From positions 8,404 to 72,403 of the forward strand of contig JACSRH010000378.1 of assembly GCA_014879855.1 (NCBI GenBank): DNA of 64,000 bases, in the 5' to 3' direction. The notes under the pieces are model-generated. The model did not search any database. It was given only the letters and a program-made list of their open reading frames with translations, and was not told the origin of the DNA. This document shows positions 27,278-35,878 of this stretch, in pieces (position 1 is the first letter of the stretch; every line of letters starts with the position of its first letter). A program made the translations under genes and the position numbers. This stretch comes from Caldilineaceae bacterium (GTDB lineage Bacteria; Chloroflexota; Anaerolineae; Caldilineales; Caldilineaceae).

Positions 27278-27790
27278 CTACGCCGTTGCTGATGGCGTCG
27301 GTGACGCCGTTGCGGTGGCTGTCGCTGTGGACGAAGAAGTTGGCGTCTCCGAAGCGGTCGCAGTTGGAAGTGTTGTTTCGGTAGGCCAGGTTGTTGGAAG
27401 CACCGTGGGATTTTCTGACGCGTTCCCATCAGACGACCCTGGTGGAGTCTCGCGCACAATCGGAGTCGGGGTAGCGGCGACGCCGGCTGGCGACGCCAAC
27501 GTCTGCGTCGTTAGCGTGGCAGCCACGGCAGTTGCAATACGCTCCTCTGCAGAGCGACTCAAGGCTTCGCTGATCACCTGACTGGCGGCCGTGGCTGTGG
27601 CGTCCTGCACTGGTTCCTTGTCTGGTGTGGCGCTACACGCTGATAACAGCACCATGCCGAAGGCGCAGACAATGACCCCAGAGCACAGACGCAGGTCAAC
27701 CAATGGCTTGGGCAAGGCTGGGCCACAGCTGTTCTTGCACCGCAGCAACTGCGCAGAGATTCTTGGTAATAGCTTACTATCTATTGTCAT
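27278..27790 (-). CDS. Lipoprotein N-terminal half, cut by in-frame TAG
   Basis: 170 residues. The ATG at 27790 overlaps the stop of the FGE lipoprotein gene (ATGA). The lipobox is VLLSAC at about residue 50; the shared module DATATAASQVISEALSRS and one repeat ERIATAVAATLTTQT follow, then a Thr/Pro/Ser linker. The chain stops at a TAG in the middle of the linker. Reading on in the same frame gives more linker and then a jelly-roll domain, the normal layout of its sister lipoproteins. As it stands it would be an anchor with no head. Confidence 0.7.
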   Translation of the reverse strand: MTIDSKLLPRISAQLLRCKNSCGPALPKPLVDLRLCSGVIVCAFGMVLLSACSATPDKEPVQDATATAASQVISEALSRSAEERIATAVAATLTTQTLASPAGVAATPTPIVRETPPGSSDGNASENPTVLPTTWPTETTLPTATASETPTSSSTATATATASPTPSATA

Positions 27791-29052
27791 TGGACACACC
27801 GAAACCCAACATCATAGTTGGCAAAGGTTGCTTCCAGTTTGGTGCCGCGATCCGCCGTGCGGCCGCGGAATGGGTAGACAAACCAACTGCCGCCGCGCAG
27901 AATGTACCGATCACCCTGGCGCGTGGCAGTCCATTCAAAGGCATTGCCGGCCATGTCCTGGACGTCCCACGGGCTGGCGCCACCAGCAAAGCTGCCCACA
28001 GCCGCAGGTCCGGTGGCGCCAATATTGGCGCGGGTGACGTCCAGCATGTTTCCCCAGGGATAGACACGCCCATCGACCCCGCGTGCGGCCTTTTCCCACT
28101 CTTCTTCCGTTGGCAAGTGGGCGCCGATCCAGGCGCAGAATGCGCCAGCATCATAGAAACTGACCCCCACGACAGGGCGGTCGCCAGCAAAGAAAAGCGG
28201 ATCGTAGGGGATATTGCTACTGGAAATTGCACGTCCGGCCACTGCGCAGACATCGGCGTCAACACAAGCTACGTAATCGGCATTTGTGACTTCATAGGCC
28301 ATGATCCGGTAGGTGGGCAGCCACACCGTTCGCTGCGGAAGTTCGTTGTCAAACCAGTTCCACTCACAATTGCCTTCCCACCGGTTGCATTCGGCAACCG
28401 CCGCGTCCAAATCAGAAGGGGTGCTGCCCATGATGAAGTCGCCTGCAGGCACTTCGATCCATTGAATGGCCGGAACCGACACCGGCGCCGCAGCAGACAG
28501 AACTGGCTCTGTCACGGCGATTGCCAGCCTGGGCGTCGCCGAAGCTGGTGCAGGTGTCGATGAAGGTCTGGCTGCCAGCGTCGCTTGCACTTGCACCATA
28601 ATCTGTGTTGCCTGTGCGCGTGCCGTAGCCATGCCATCATCCGTGGGTGATGGAGGAATCGTTGCGGTGGGCGTAGGAGTCGAGGTGGGCTGTGCGGTCA
28701 GCGTCGCAGCGACGGCTGTGCCCAGTTCAAAAGCGATGGCTGTCCTTGTGGCGCCAGAATCAACAGTCGCCGAGTGTATGAATGTGGCGGCGGCCGGCGG
28801 TGCAGCCACCTCGTTGCTTGCCTGCTCCGGCTCTATCACCGGTATGGAGGCGGTTGCCGCCAGCGCCTGGTCGATCAGGATCGCCGCGGCCGTGGCGGTG
28901 CGATCAGGCGTTGGCGAGTAGGGTGCGCCGCCACCAGTGCTCACTGCGGGTGGATTTGCGTCGCACGCACTTGCCAGCACCAACAAATACAGGAGCGACC
29001 CACCTACCAAAGTTCGGCCGGTCTCTGACAGTCCAGTTCTGGAAACGTTCAT
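27787..29052 (-). CDS. Modular lipoprotein with FGE/SUMF1-type domain
   Basis: 421 residues; GAGGAGGCAAC precedes the ATG. The lipobox is VLASAC at about residue 30. The shared module TPDRTATAAAILIDQALAAT and two helical repeats (GTAVAATLTAQPTSTPTP) follow. Residues about 200-421 are an FGE-sulfatase domain: VPAGDFIMGS, YEVTNADYVACV, PVVGVSFYDAGAFCAWIG, LPTEEEWEKAARG, FEWTATRQG and ILRGGSW. This fold includes formylglycine-generating enzymes and non-catalytic C-type-lectin-like binders; kinase-linked versions are common in bacteria with Hanks kinases. No sulfatase is near, so a sensing or binding role outside the cell is more likely than sulfatase activation. Confidence 0.88.
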   Translation of the reverse strand: MNVSRTGLSETGRTLVGGSLLYLLVLASACDANPPAVSTGGGAPYSPTPDRTATAAAILIDQALAATASIPVIEPEQASNEVAAPPAAATFIHSATVDSGATRTAIAFELGTAVAATLTAQPTSTPTPTATIPPSPTDDGMATARAQATQIMVQVQATLAARPSSTPAPASATPRLAIAVTEPVLSAAAPVSVPAIQWIEVPAGDFIMGSTPSDLDAAVAECNRWEGNCEWNWFDNELPQRTVWLPTYRIMAYEVTNADYVACVDADVCAVAGRAISSSNIPYDPLFFAGDRPVVGVSFYDAGAFCAWIGAHLPTEEEWEKAARGVDGRVYPWGNMLDVTRANIGATGPAAVGSFAGGASPWDVQDMAGNAFEWTATRQGDRYILRGGSWFVYPFRGRTADRGTKLEATFANYDVGFRCVQ

Positions 29053-29061
29053 GTTGCCTCC

Positions 29062-32000
29062 TCAATTGTCGATGATCACAGCTACACGACAGGGTGATGG
29101 ATAGTTTCCACTGCGGTCAACCACCGTCAACTGCAGGAGATACTTGCCGTTGCGAAACATGGTTGTATCCATGGTGGCGAGCAAACCTGCGGCGACGGGA
29201 GTATCACTGTCCGTGATGAAACTGAAACGTTCATCTGAACTGGCGGCCGGTGCAATTTCGATCTTGTAGTAGCGAAAGGCTTCATGGCGAGCAACGCCAT
29301 AGATCGAAACAGCGCCGCGCAGAGTCTGTCCGGCGGCGGGGGCCGTAATCACGGCGCGTGGATCGATGCATAACTCAACCGCTGGCTGCGTTGGTATTCC
29401 AGGCGTAGCGGTGGCTGGCGCTGATGGCGACGTTGCTGTGGCTGTCGACGTCTCCGCTGTGGGTGTCGGAATCTGAGCCAGCCGCCGACGTAACTCTTCG
29501 AGAAGGATCGTTGAAGAGTCGGTTTCACCAGCAACAGCCGTCTCTTCATCAGCAGCAGCCAGCGGCAAGCTAGGCTGATCGGGGGTCAGTGTGGGTGGCT
29601 GTGCAGCGGGAAGGAGGGGTGCAGAAATGGTTGGCCGTGTGACCTCAAGCGGCTGCACCGTGACTATCGTCGTTGGCTCAGCAATAGAGGTGGGAGAAAG
29701 TGTTCTTGCTGCGGCCGGTGCAAGGGAAGGTGTCGCACTAGAAAGTGACAGAACATCATTCCAGAAGCGCCACGTAATCCAGGCGGTCATGAGAAAGATT
29801 GCCAGCATAAGCCATTTTGCCAACCCCCCCAATGCTATGGAGCGAGCCAGCAAGCCGCGCGGTGCAATCTCTACCGATACGGGAACCTCGATTGCTCCGC
29901 CACTAGTTGACACCTGCACGCTGCCCGTGTAATTCTGGCCCGGCTGGAGGACACGGGTGTCCACCAACACAGACAGTTCAGCATAATTGGCATGTATTGA
30001 GGAATCCTGAATCAAGAGCCAGGGGACGCTACTCTGAATCGTTCCTTCCAACTGTCCGACGCCGACATTCTCGATGACGAGCTGCATTGGAATCTGGCGC
30101 CGCCGTTGCCGGCCCACGTTGAGCGAAGCGGGCTTCATCCGCAGCATCGTGGGCAGCGCCTCGGCACGGACCTGTACAGCCGCATGGCCGCCGGTCGAAG
30201 CGATCCTCACCGTGGCGACATTCATGCCGGCTTTGGGCAGCCGATCACCGTGTACGGTGCAGGTAATCTGGTTTTGGTTGCCTGCAAAGCTCTGCTTGTC
30301 AGGGATAAGCCAGGTTTCCGCACAAGCGATCTGGCCACTGAGCGTCTGCTCGCCGTGATTGAGCAACTCCAGCCATACTGTACGCGTCTCATTCGCCTTG
30401 ACGATGCCGAAATCCAACGCCGCCGGCCTCACCACCAGAAGCGGCGGCGCGACGATATAAACTTCGACCGTGGCACGGGCCACACCGGCGTTGGCGATGA
30501 TGGTGATCGCTGCTGTGTGAATCCGACGCTCGGCCAACCCATGCGTATCCACAGCGAAAGAAAGCTGGTTGGCTTGCAGCGTGGGTGAGATGACCAGCCA
30601 GTTTGCGGACGAAACCGCGCGCCCGCGCACCAAGGCGCCCGGCGTCACAGCGAGTTGCAGCGTTTGCGCCAGCCGCACGCCGGCAGCGTTGGGTCCAAGC
30701 CTGAGTGTGTACTCGCTTTGCGTAAAATGCATCTGCTGGTCGGGGCGCCATGCCGTGCTTTTGCACGCAGGGCAGGCAGGGTGCAAGCGCTGAGCAGAAG
30801 TCGTCAGATCGCTGCTCACAAATTCATGGCCGCAGAGTGCACAGCGAAAGATGCGCTGTGGATACCACTGCTGACTACAGCGGGGGCAGGCTTCCGGCAG
30901 CGTGGACTGGCCGCGCGCCTGCGTCTTCCATTCATGGCCACAATGGTGACAGTGACAAATCTGATCCTGCGGGTAGCGTTTATCGAAGAGTGTGACTTCG
31001 CCGCGACTGGCAAGCATCTTTTGTTCGTCAGGTGACAAACGCTGTCGCCAACTGTGTAATTGGCTGGTGCTGACATTCACCCCGATCGCGCCCAACGCCT
31101 TCAATTTAGAGCCTATAACTTGTGCCTGCGCTCTGTTCACCCCGCGTATATAGCGCGCAGGCGCCTGCCATGTCAGCACCTCGGCGTCTAGTACGGAGAA
31201 GCCCAGTTCGTTTTGCAAGTAGCGGATCATGGCCGGGCGATCAGCGTCGGTAATCGGCTGTGAGACCATTAACGCATAGCTGGTGTGCTGGGTTGGCGGT
31301 CTTGGCGGTCTTGGCGGCGCAAGCGAGCGCGACGCTTTGTTTAGCGCCTGCCGCAGTTCGGCGGCCGTATAGCGCTGGCGGACATCCTGTGCCAACGCCT
31401 TATCCAATGCACTGGAAACGCCGGTCGGAAGCATAGGTAATTGCGGAAAGCTGAATGGGTGCGGACCTGGATCGTCGCCGGTGAGCACATGATAGAGCGT
31501 GGCTGCCAGAGCATAGACATCAGATTTTGGCTCCGACTGGGCCTGGTACTGCTCGGGTGGCGCATAGCCGGCGGTGCCAAAAATGCTGCTTTTCTTGACG
31601 CCTACCTGCCCATTGCGCTGCACTGCCAGCCGCGCTTTGGCAACGCCAAAGTCGACCAGCCATGCCGACCTGATTTTGTCGTGGTCAACGATAATGTTGG
31701 CGGGTTTGATGTCATGATGTACGAGTGGTGAAGGCAAGCCAGCGAGATACTCAAGAATTTCGCAGACCTGTATTCCGCACCCAATCACCTGTGGCGCGAG
31801 CTGCGGCTGGCCGATGAACTGCTCCAACGTGTCGCCTTCCACATACTCCATAACAATATAATTGTGGCCTTGCTCAGAGAAGTAGCTCAATAGGTTGGGG
31901 ATTCTGGGGTGTTTCAAACTAACGAGCGTCCGCGCTTCATCTTCAAAACGCTTGCGCGCCTCCTGCACCTCCTGCGGGTCTGAAGGGTCAAAGTAATCCA

Positions 32001-32250
32001 GCATCTCCTTGATGACGCAGCGCCGGTCAAACGCCTCTTTATCCTCCGCCAGGTAGATCATGCCCATGCCGCCCTTGTTGAGCGGACGTAGAATACGATA
32101 GGCGCCGTTGTGCACGAGTGCGCCTAGCTGGAGACGCTGTGGCGCGGGTGTAGACGTCATCCCGGGCAACGCCGCGCCACAGCGTGCGCAGAACTTTGCG
32201 TTGCTGCGGTTCGAAGTAAGGCAGGCTTGACAAACAATACCTTTACTCAT
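29062..32250 (-). CDS. Receptor-like Ser/Thr kinase with Ig-like and zinc domains
   Basis: 1062 residues. In order: four-cysteine ribbon (about 8-28); kinase (45-310) with NKGGMGMIYLAED, the VIKEML lysine, LVHHDIKPANIIVD and VDFGVAKARL; a 100-residue segment; two or three zinc ribbons (425-520, CHHCGHEWK, CPRCSQQW, CALCGHEF, CPACKS); three Ig-like units (530-830) with VRPAALDFGIV-type strands; one transmembrane helix (about 835-855); a Thr/Pro linker; and an outer Ig-like domain (about 970-1062). So the Ig-like repeats lie inside the cell and one small domain outside. HRD reads HHD. The ATG overlaps the stop of the small lipoprotein gene. It is the receptor-type member of the operon. Confidence 0.92.
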   Translation of the reverse strand: MSKGIVCQACLTSNRSNAKFCARCGAALPGMTSTPAPQRLQLGALVHNGAYRILRPLNKGGMGMIYLAEDKEAFDRRCVIKEMLDYFDPSDPQEVQEARKRFEDEARTLVSLKHPRIPNLLSYFSEQGHNYIVMEYVEGDTLEQFIGQPQLAPQVIGCGIQVCEILEYLAGLPSPLVHHDIKPANIIVDHDKIRSAWLVDFGVAKARLAVQRNGQVGVKKSSIFGTAGYAPPEQYQAQSEPKSDVYALAATLYHVLTGDDPGPHPFSFPQLPMLPTGVSSALDKALAQDVRQRYTAAELRQALNKASRSLAPPRPPRPPTQHTSYALMVSQPITDADRPAMIRYLQNELGFSVLDAEVLTWQAPARYIRGVNRAQAQVIGSKLKALGAIGVNVSTSQLHSWRQRLSPDEQKMLASRGEVTLFDKRYPQDQICHCHHCGHEWKTQARGQSTLPEACPRCSQQWYPQRIFRCALCGHEFVSSDLTTSAQRLHPACPACKSTAWRPDQQMHFTQSEYTLRLGPNAAGVRLAQTLQLAVTPGALVRGRAVSSANWLVISPTLQANQLSFAVDTHGLAERRIHTAAITIIANAGVARATVEVYIVAPPLLVVRPAALDFGIVKANETRTVWLELLNHGEQTLSGQIACAETWLIPDKQSFAGNQNQITCTVHGDRLPKAGMNVATVRIASTGGHAAVQVRAEALPTMLRMKPASLNVGRQRRRQIPMQLVIENVGVGQLEGTIQSSVPWLLIQDSSIHANYAELSVLVDTRVLQPGQNYTGSVQVSTSGGAIEVPVSVEIAPRGLLARSIALGGLAKWLMLAIFLMTAWITWRFWNDVLSLSSATPSLAPAAARTLSPTSIAEPTTIVTVQPLEVTRPTISAPLLPAAQPPTLTPDQPSLPLAAADEETAVAGETDSSTILLEELRRRLAQIPTPTAETSTATATSPSAPATATPGIPTQPAVELCIDPRAVITAPAAGQTLRGAVSIYGVARHEAFRYYKIEIAPAASSDERFSFITDSDTPVAAGLLATMDTTMFRNGKYLLQLTVVDRSGNYPSPCRVAVIIDN

Positions 32251-32606
32251 ATAACCGCGCCCTTACGATGATTATTGGACACCCAACTCACCGCGTCGAT
32301 ACCTTTCCAAAACAGGTAAGCCAGCGTGGCGACTTGATCTGCCTGTGAGATGGCTGGGTTCACATCCACGCCAACAGGCGGCGCAGATGGTGCTGTCTGT
32401 TCCGACAACGTGACAGCGGTCTGCGTTACCTCCTGTGCAGATGCCGCTTGTGTCAGGGCATTATCCAGCAACAAACTGGCTGCCGTGGCCGTTTCATCGA
32501 CCGGACGCAACGTCGGTCCTATATCCGATGTGTCACGGCCACAGCCGGCAATCGTGGCGGTAACGACAATCCAACCAATCTGACAAAACTTTGCCTTGAT
32601 GTTCAT
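32247..32606 (-). CDS. Short lipoprotein with shared N-terminal module only
   Basis: 119 residues. The lipobox is TIAGC at about residue 22, followed by the shared module VDETATAASLLLDNALTQAA. No helical repeats, linker or C-terminal domain follow; the last 40 residues are ordinary. It overlaps both neighbours by ATGA. It looks like the minimal version of the lipoprotein family, perhaps an anchor unit or a truncated member. Confidence 0.75.
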   Translation of the reverse strand: MNIKAKFCQIGWIVVTATIAGCGRDTSDIGPTLRPVDETATAASLLLDNALTQAASAQEVTQTAVTLSEQTAPSAPPVGVDVNPAISQADQVATLAYLFWKGIDAVSWVSNNHRKGAVI

Positions 32607-33877
32607 GGTTCATCCGCCCTGTAATGCACCAAAACGGCCAGTACACCGGCGATATTCTGCTCCCATTCAAGCGCGTCGTGGGTGCGCAATTCCACCTCGA
32701 TGGCTGACATCCCTTGTGTGGCCAGCCAGTCGACGGCGTCGCCGGTTACGGTGTAGCTAGTGAAGGCGGCCTGATAGGGGTAGCCAGAGGCAGCGGCGTA
32801 CACCTGCGCCAGCGCAATACCAGGTGTATAGCTCTCTTCACAACCGCCAGCGAAGACACCCGGCACGGCGCTATGCCAGAAGATGGCGGCCGTCGCCGGT
32901 GGGTCGTGCAAGAATGCGCTCAATGACTGTGTCTCTGGCTCCGAATGCGGCGCGGCGCCGCCACTGACCTCGGTCTTTCCCCACAGCCCAGTTGGCGCCC
33001 AGCGGCAATCCCAATTGCGGTTCAGGTCGACGTCGTTGCCGTTAAGGCGTCCAGGACGCGTATTGGCTGCGACCTCATCCACGGTGAAGCGACCTGGATG
33101 ACCCACGACCCTAACGACGCCATCCGGGTTGGCGGCAGGGACGATCTCGACAGTGACATTCGGAGGGATCGACTCCGGGTGAGCAACCAGGTAATCGATC
33201 ACGGCATAGGCAAGCAGCACTGTGTTCCATTCATAGCCGCCGTGGATGCCACCGACAAAAACAATGCGATTCGGGCCTGCACCGAAACGATAGGCTTCCA
33301 GCGAATACCCTGACACCGAGTGGCCGATGATCTGCGGCGTCGGCGCTATACCTGGAACGGGCGTATTTGCCGGCGCATCGGCGGTCGTTGCCGGCGCCGG
33401 AGTGGGCGATGGAAATGGTGCACAGGGGATGATCAGACGGCGCCCCGCTGCAAGCGGCGCCGCCAAGCCGAGACGATTGACCGCCGCCAGTTGTCCGACC
33501 GGGACATTAAAGCGCTGCGCCACGTTCTCGGCGGTGTCGCCCGCAATGCTCACATACTCTTGCGCGTGGACGCACATGCCTTCCGTGAGCGTAGCCACAG
33601 GGAATGCTTCAACCGGCAATGCATCAATGCTTGTACCATCCTGGGTTGGGGTCGGGAACAAAGGGCGCGTTGACGACGCCCCGACGCTTACACGCAGAGG
33701 ACTCAGACGCGGCGCAAGCAAAGGTGGTCGCGGGCCTGACGGCGTCATACAGCCCGCCAGTACGACGACGCCTAACGCCACGGCCACCATTATCAGTCGC
33801 CATCGTATTCGCTGCGTCTCGCCGCCGCATGTCTTTGCATGACAAGGGCCAAACCTGCTCGGTTGCTTATCGCCCAT
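32603..33877 (-). CDS. LysM lipoprotein with M14 zinc carboxypeptidase domain
   Basis: 424 residues. The ATG at 33877 is fixed by GGAGG four bases upstream and lies inside the end of the preceding gene (11-base overlap). The lipobox is VVVLAGC at about residue 40. A LysM domain (about 100-150, YVSIAGDTAENVAQRFNV) should bind peptidoglycan. The M14 domain (about 190-424) keeps the metal site GGIHGGYEWNT, NDVDLNRNWDC, the histidine in FWHSAVPG and the catalytic glutamate in IEVELRTHDALEW. It is therefore a likely active peptidase on wall peptides. It differs from its upstream neighbour, which has lost most of these residues. Confidence 0.87.
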   Translation of the reverse strand: MGDKQPSRFGPCHAKTCGGETQRIRWRLIMVAVALGVVVLAGCMTPSGPRPPLLAPRLSPLRVSVGASSTRPLFPTPTQDGTSIDALPVEAFPVATLTEGMCVHAQEYVSIAGDTAENVAQRFNVPVGQLAAVNRLGLAAPLAAGRRLIIPCAPFPSPTPAPATTADAPANTPVPGIAPTPQIIGHSVSGYSLEAYRFGAGPNRIVFVGGIHGGYEWNTVLLAYAVIDYLVAHPESIPPNVTVEIVPAANPDGVVRVVGHPGRFTVDEVAANTRPGRLNGNDVDLNRNWDCRWAPTGLWGKTEVSGGAAPHSEPETQSLSAFLHDPPATAAIFWHSAVPGVFAGGCEESYTPGIALAQVYAAASGYPYQAAFTSYTVTGDAVDWLATQGMSAIEVELRTHDALEWEQNIAGVLAVLVHYRADEP

Positions 33878-35261
33878 ACGCCTCCAACACGGCAAGGATG
33901 CCGCGCAGATTGAGCGACCAGTCGGTATCCGCGTAGTCGCGCAGCAGCACCGATGTCGCGGGGATGCCGCGCTTGTCGAGTGAGTTGGCTGCGTCGCCGT
34001 TGACGGGATACCACGCCCACGGATCGACTGTGTAGCCGGTGGCGCCGCCGTAAATTTCCGCCAGCGGCTGCGAGACCAACGACCGGTCGCCACAGCCGCC
34101 CGCCGAAACCTGACCCGTCTCCATTTTCGCCTCCCAAAAGATCACCGCCACCGCGCCGCCGCCGGTGATATAATTCAGCAGCGCCTGCGTCTCCGGCTCC
34201 GAGAAAGGTGCGACGCCCCCACTCACCGTCTGGTCTCGCCATTTCGCTTCCCCCTGCCACTGGCAATCCCAGTTGCGATTCAGGTCGACGCCTGTTGCAT
34301 TGAGCCGCCCTTCCAGCTTGCCGGGAGCACGCCGCGCATCCGGGTTGGCGTTGAGCACAATGCCAAGCGTGACGTTGCCAGGCACCGCCTCCGGGTGGCT
34401 GCGGAAGTAATCGGCCGCCTGCTGTGCCAGCGCCGCCGTGCCAGGCGCCGAACCGGCGTGCAATCCGCCAACAAAGATGATCCTTCGGTCGCCGCTGCCG
34501 ATTTCCGCAACTTCGATAGACCGCCCGTTTACGGACGCGCCAATGACCAGATCACGACTGCGTTGAGGCGTCGGCGTCGCTGTGCGCGTAGCAGTGGCAG
34601 TGGCAGTGGGGCGCGGCTGCGCCGTCAATGTCGCAGCAATGGCTGTCTGCAGCGCTACTGTCTGTGCGGATCGAGTCGCGGCCAGGTTTGGGGTGGACGT
34701 CGGCCGTGCAGTCAGGGTCGCCGCAATCGCCGTTTCAATCGCGCGCACCTGTGCAGTCGATGTTGCGGCAAAATCAGGTGTGGCTGTGGGTTGTGCAGTC
34801 AGGGTCGTCGCAATCGCTGTTTGCATGGCGTGCCCCTGTGCAGTCGATGTTGCGGCAAGATTAGATGTGGCTGTGGGCTGTGCGGTTTGTGTGGCCGCCA
34901 GCGCCGTCGCGACGGCATCAGCCAGGGCCTTCTCTGTGGCGGCGGCGTCGGACGTGGCGGTTGGTGAGGGGATGATCGTTGGCGAGGGCGCCGTCGTCGA
35001 AGTAGGTGCAACGGATGCAGTTGGCGATGGTGTCATATCTGTCGACGGCGGCGCAGGCGTGGCGCTCTCTTGCAGCGCGCTGTCTATGATCGACTGTGCG
35101 GCAATGGCCGTCGCATCCGTGGCTGCGGTGGCTGCGGTGGGAGGTGCGCTTACTACTGCGCGATCCAACTGCGATTGGGGAGTGCCTGCACAACTGCCAA
35201 CGCCACATGAGATCGCCACAAGCATCACCAAACTAGTTATTCGTTCATGGAACATGCGCAT
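33867..35261 (-). CDS. Modular lipoprotein with degenerate M14 domain
   Basis: 464 residues. The lipobox is GVGSC at about residue 24; then the shared module ATDATAIAAQSIIDSALQES, a Thr/Pro linker and four tandem repeats of about 30 residues (TSTAQVRAIETAIAATLTAR, with TPNLAA between). Residues about 245-464 match the M14 fold of the next gene and keep GVDLNRNWDC, but GGIHGGYE is GGLHAGSA, FWHS is FWEA and the catalytic EVELR is SVLLR. Two metal ligands and the general base are lost, so this is most likely a binding pseudo-peptidase. It has an RBS-like AAGGACGG before the ATG. Confidence 0.85.
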   Translation of the reverse strand: MRMFHERITSLVMLVAISCGVGSCAGTPQSQLDRAVVSAPPTAATAATDATAIAAQSIIDSALQESATPAPPSTDMTPSPTASVAPTSTTAPSPTIIPSPTATSDAAATEKALADAVATALAATQTAQPTATSNLAATSTAQGHAMQTAIATTLTAQPTATPDFAATSTAQVRAIETAIAATLTARPTSTPNLAATRSAQTVALQTAIAATLTAQPRPTATATATRTATPTPQRSRDLVIGASVNGRSIEVAEIGSGDRRIIFVGGLHAGSAPGTAALAQQAADYFRSHPEAVPGNVTLGIVLNANPDARRAPGKLEGRLNATGVDLNRNWDCQWQGEAKWRDQTVSGGVAPFSEPETQALLNYITGGGAVAVIFWEAKMETGQVSAGGCGDRSLVSQPLAEIYGGATGYTVDPWAWYPVNGDAANSLDKRGIPATSVLLRDYADTDWSLNLRGILAVLEAYGR

Positions 35262-35278
35262 GATTCTACCGTCCTTGC

Positions 35279-35875
35279 TTACTCCGCCACGTCTTCACGG
35301 CTGGCGATCACCGCTTTTTCCACGCGCCAGCGCTGCCCGTCGTAAGCAAGCTGATAAGCAACTTCAGCGTCGAGAACCTGTTCGTCCGTCATGGCATCGC
35401 CCGACGGCTGACGCGTGAAAGTCTGAATACGCTGCCGTTCCCGCGTCAGGAGCTTTGCCGTAGGAAATTCCAAAATCGGCTGTACGATCTCCAGTCCTTC
35501 CAGCGTGACCTGCTGAAATTGCTGGCGGTCGCGCAGTTGCTGCACCTCATTCTGCACCTGCGCCAATGCGTTGCCTGCCGCAAAGACCGGTAGCGCCGCC
35601 AGCACTTCAGAGCTATTGCTGTTGAGTGCGGTTGCCAGCGCCGCCTGCTGAGCGCGCCGAAAGCCGCGGACCATCGCCTCATAATCTGGCGTCGGAACTG
35701 GCGTGGGTGTTGGCATCGCTGTAAATTTTCCAAACTCGGCAATCTTAATCTCAATTCTTTCCCGATTAACAAAACCTACTGTTGCCAAGCCAACCATGAT
35801 TAGCAAGATCGGCAGCCAGATCAGACAACCGCGCCGCCCGCGCAATACTGTGTGTTGAGCGTTGCTTCTACTCAT
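35279..35875 (-). CDS. Single-pass membrane protein, unknown family
   Basis: 198 residues: a positive N terminus, a transmembrane helix at about 17-35, a short Pro/Thr stretch, a helical middle and a C-terminal segment (LTRERQRIQTFTRQPSG, VAYQLAYDGQRWRVEKAV). The end resembles NTF2-like or IMS-type domains that finish with a 'dg.rWrV' strand, but I do not assign a family. It is three bases below the LysM metallopeptidase gene and 17 bases above the pseudo-M14 gene, so it is co-expressed with the surface set. Confidence 0.7.
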   Translation of the reverse strand: MSRSNAQHTVLRGRRGCLIWLPILLIMVGLATVGFVNRERIEIKIAEFGKFTAMPTPTPVPTPDYEAMVRGFRRAQQAALATALNSNSSEVLAALPVFAAGNALAQVQNEVQQLRDRQQFQQVTLEGLEIVQPILEFPTAKLLTRERQRIQTFTRQPSGDAMTDEQVLDAEVAYQLAYDGQRWRVEKAVIASREDVAE

Positions 35876-35878
35876 CCT

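Noticed and set aside
27278..27280. TAG as a pyrrolysine or other recoded codon
   Set aside because: It is in a disordered linker where no special residue is expected, and no recoding element is apparent. A mutation or error is simpler; read-through is kept only as a possibility.
27787..29052. FGE domain as a sulfatase-activating enzyme
   Set aside because: The protein is an exported lipoprotein and no sulfatase is near; the fold is often used for binding.
34600..34920. About 90-base direct repeats that could suggest a CRISPR or minisatellite
   Set aside because: The period equals 30 codons and the repeats encode the helical units of the lipoprotein at 33867. No short identical repeat with unique spacers.
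34582..35418. Plus-strand frame rich in Val/Ala/Gly repeats, also at 26126-26449 and 38096-38584
   Set aside because: Complement of the Thr/Pro-rich linkers and helical repeats of the lipoproteins; the periodicity belongs to the minus-strand proteins.
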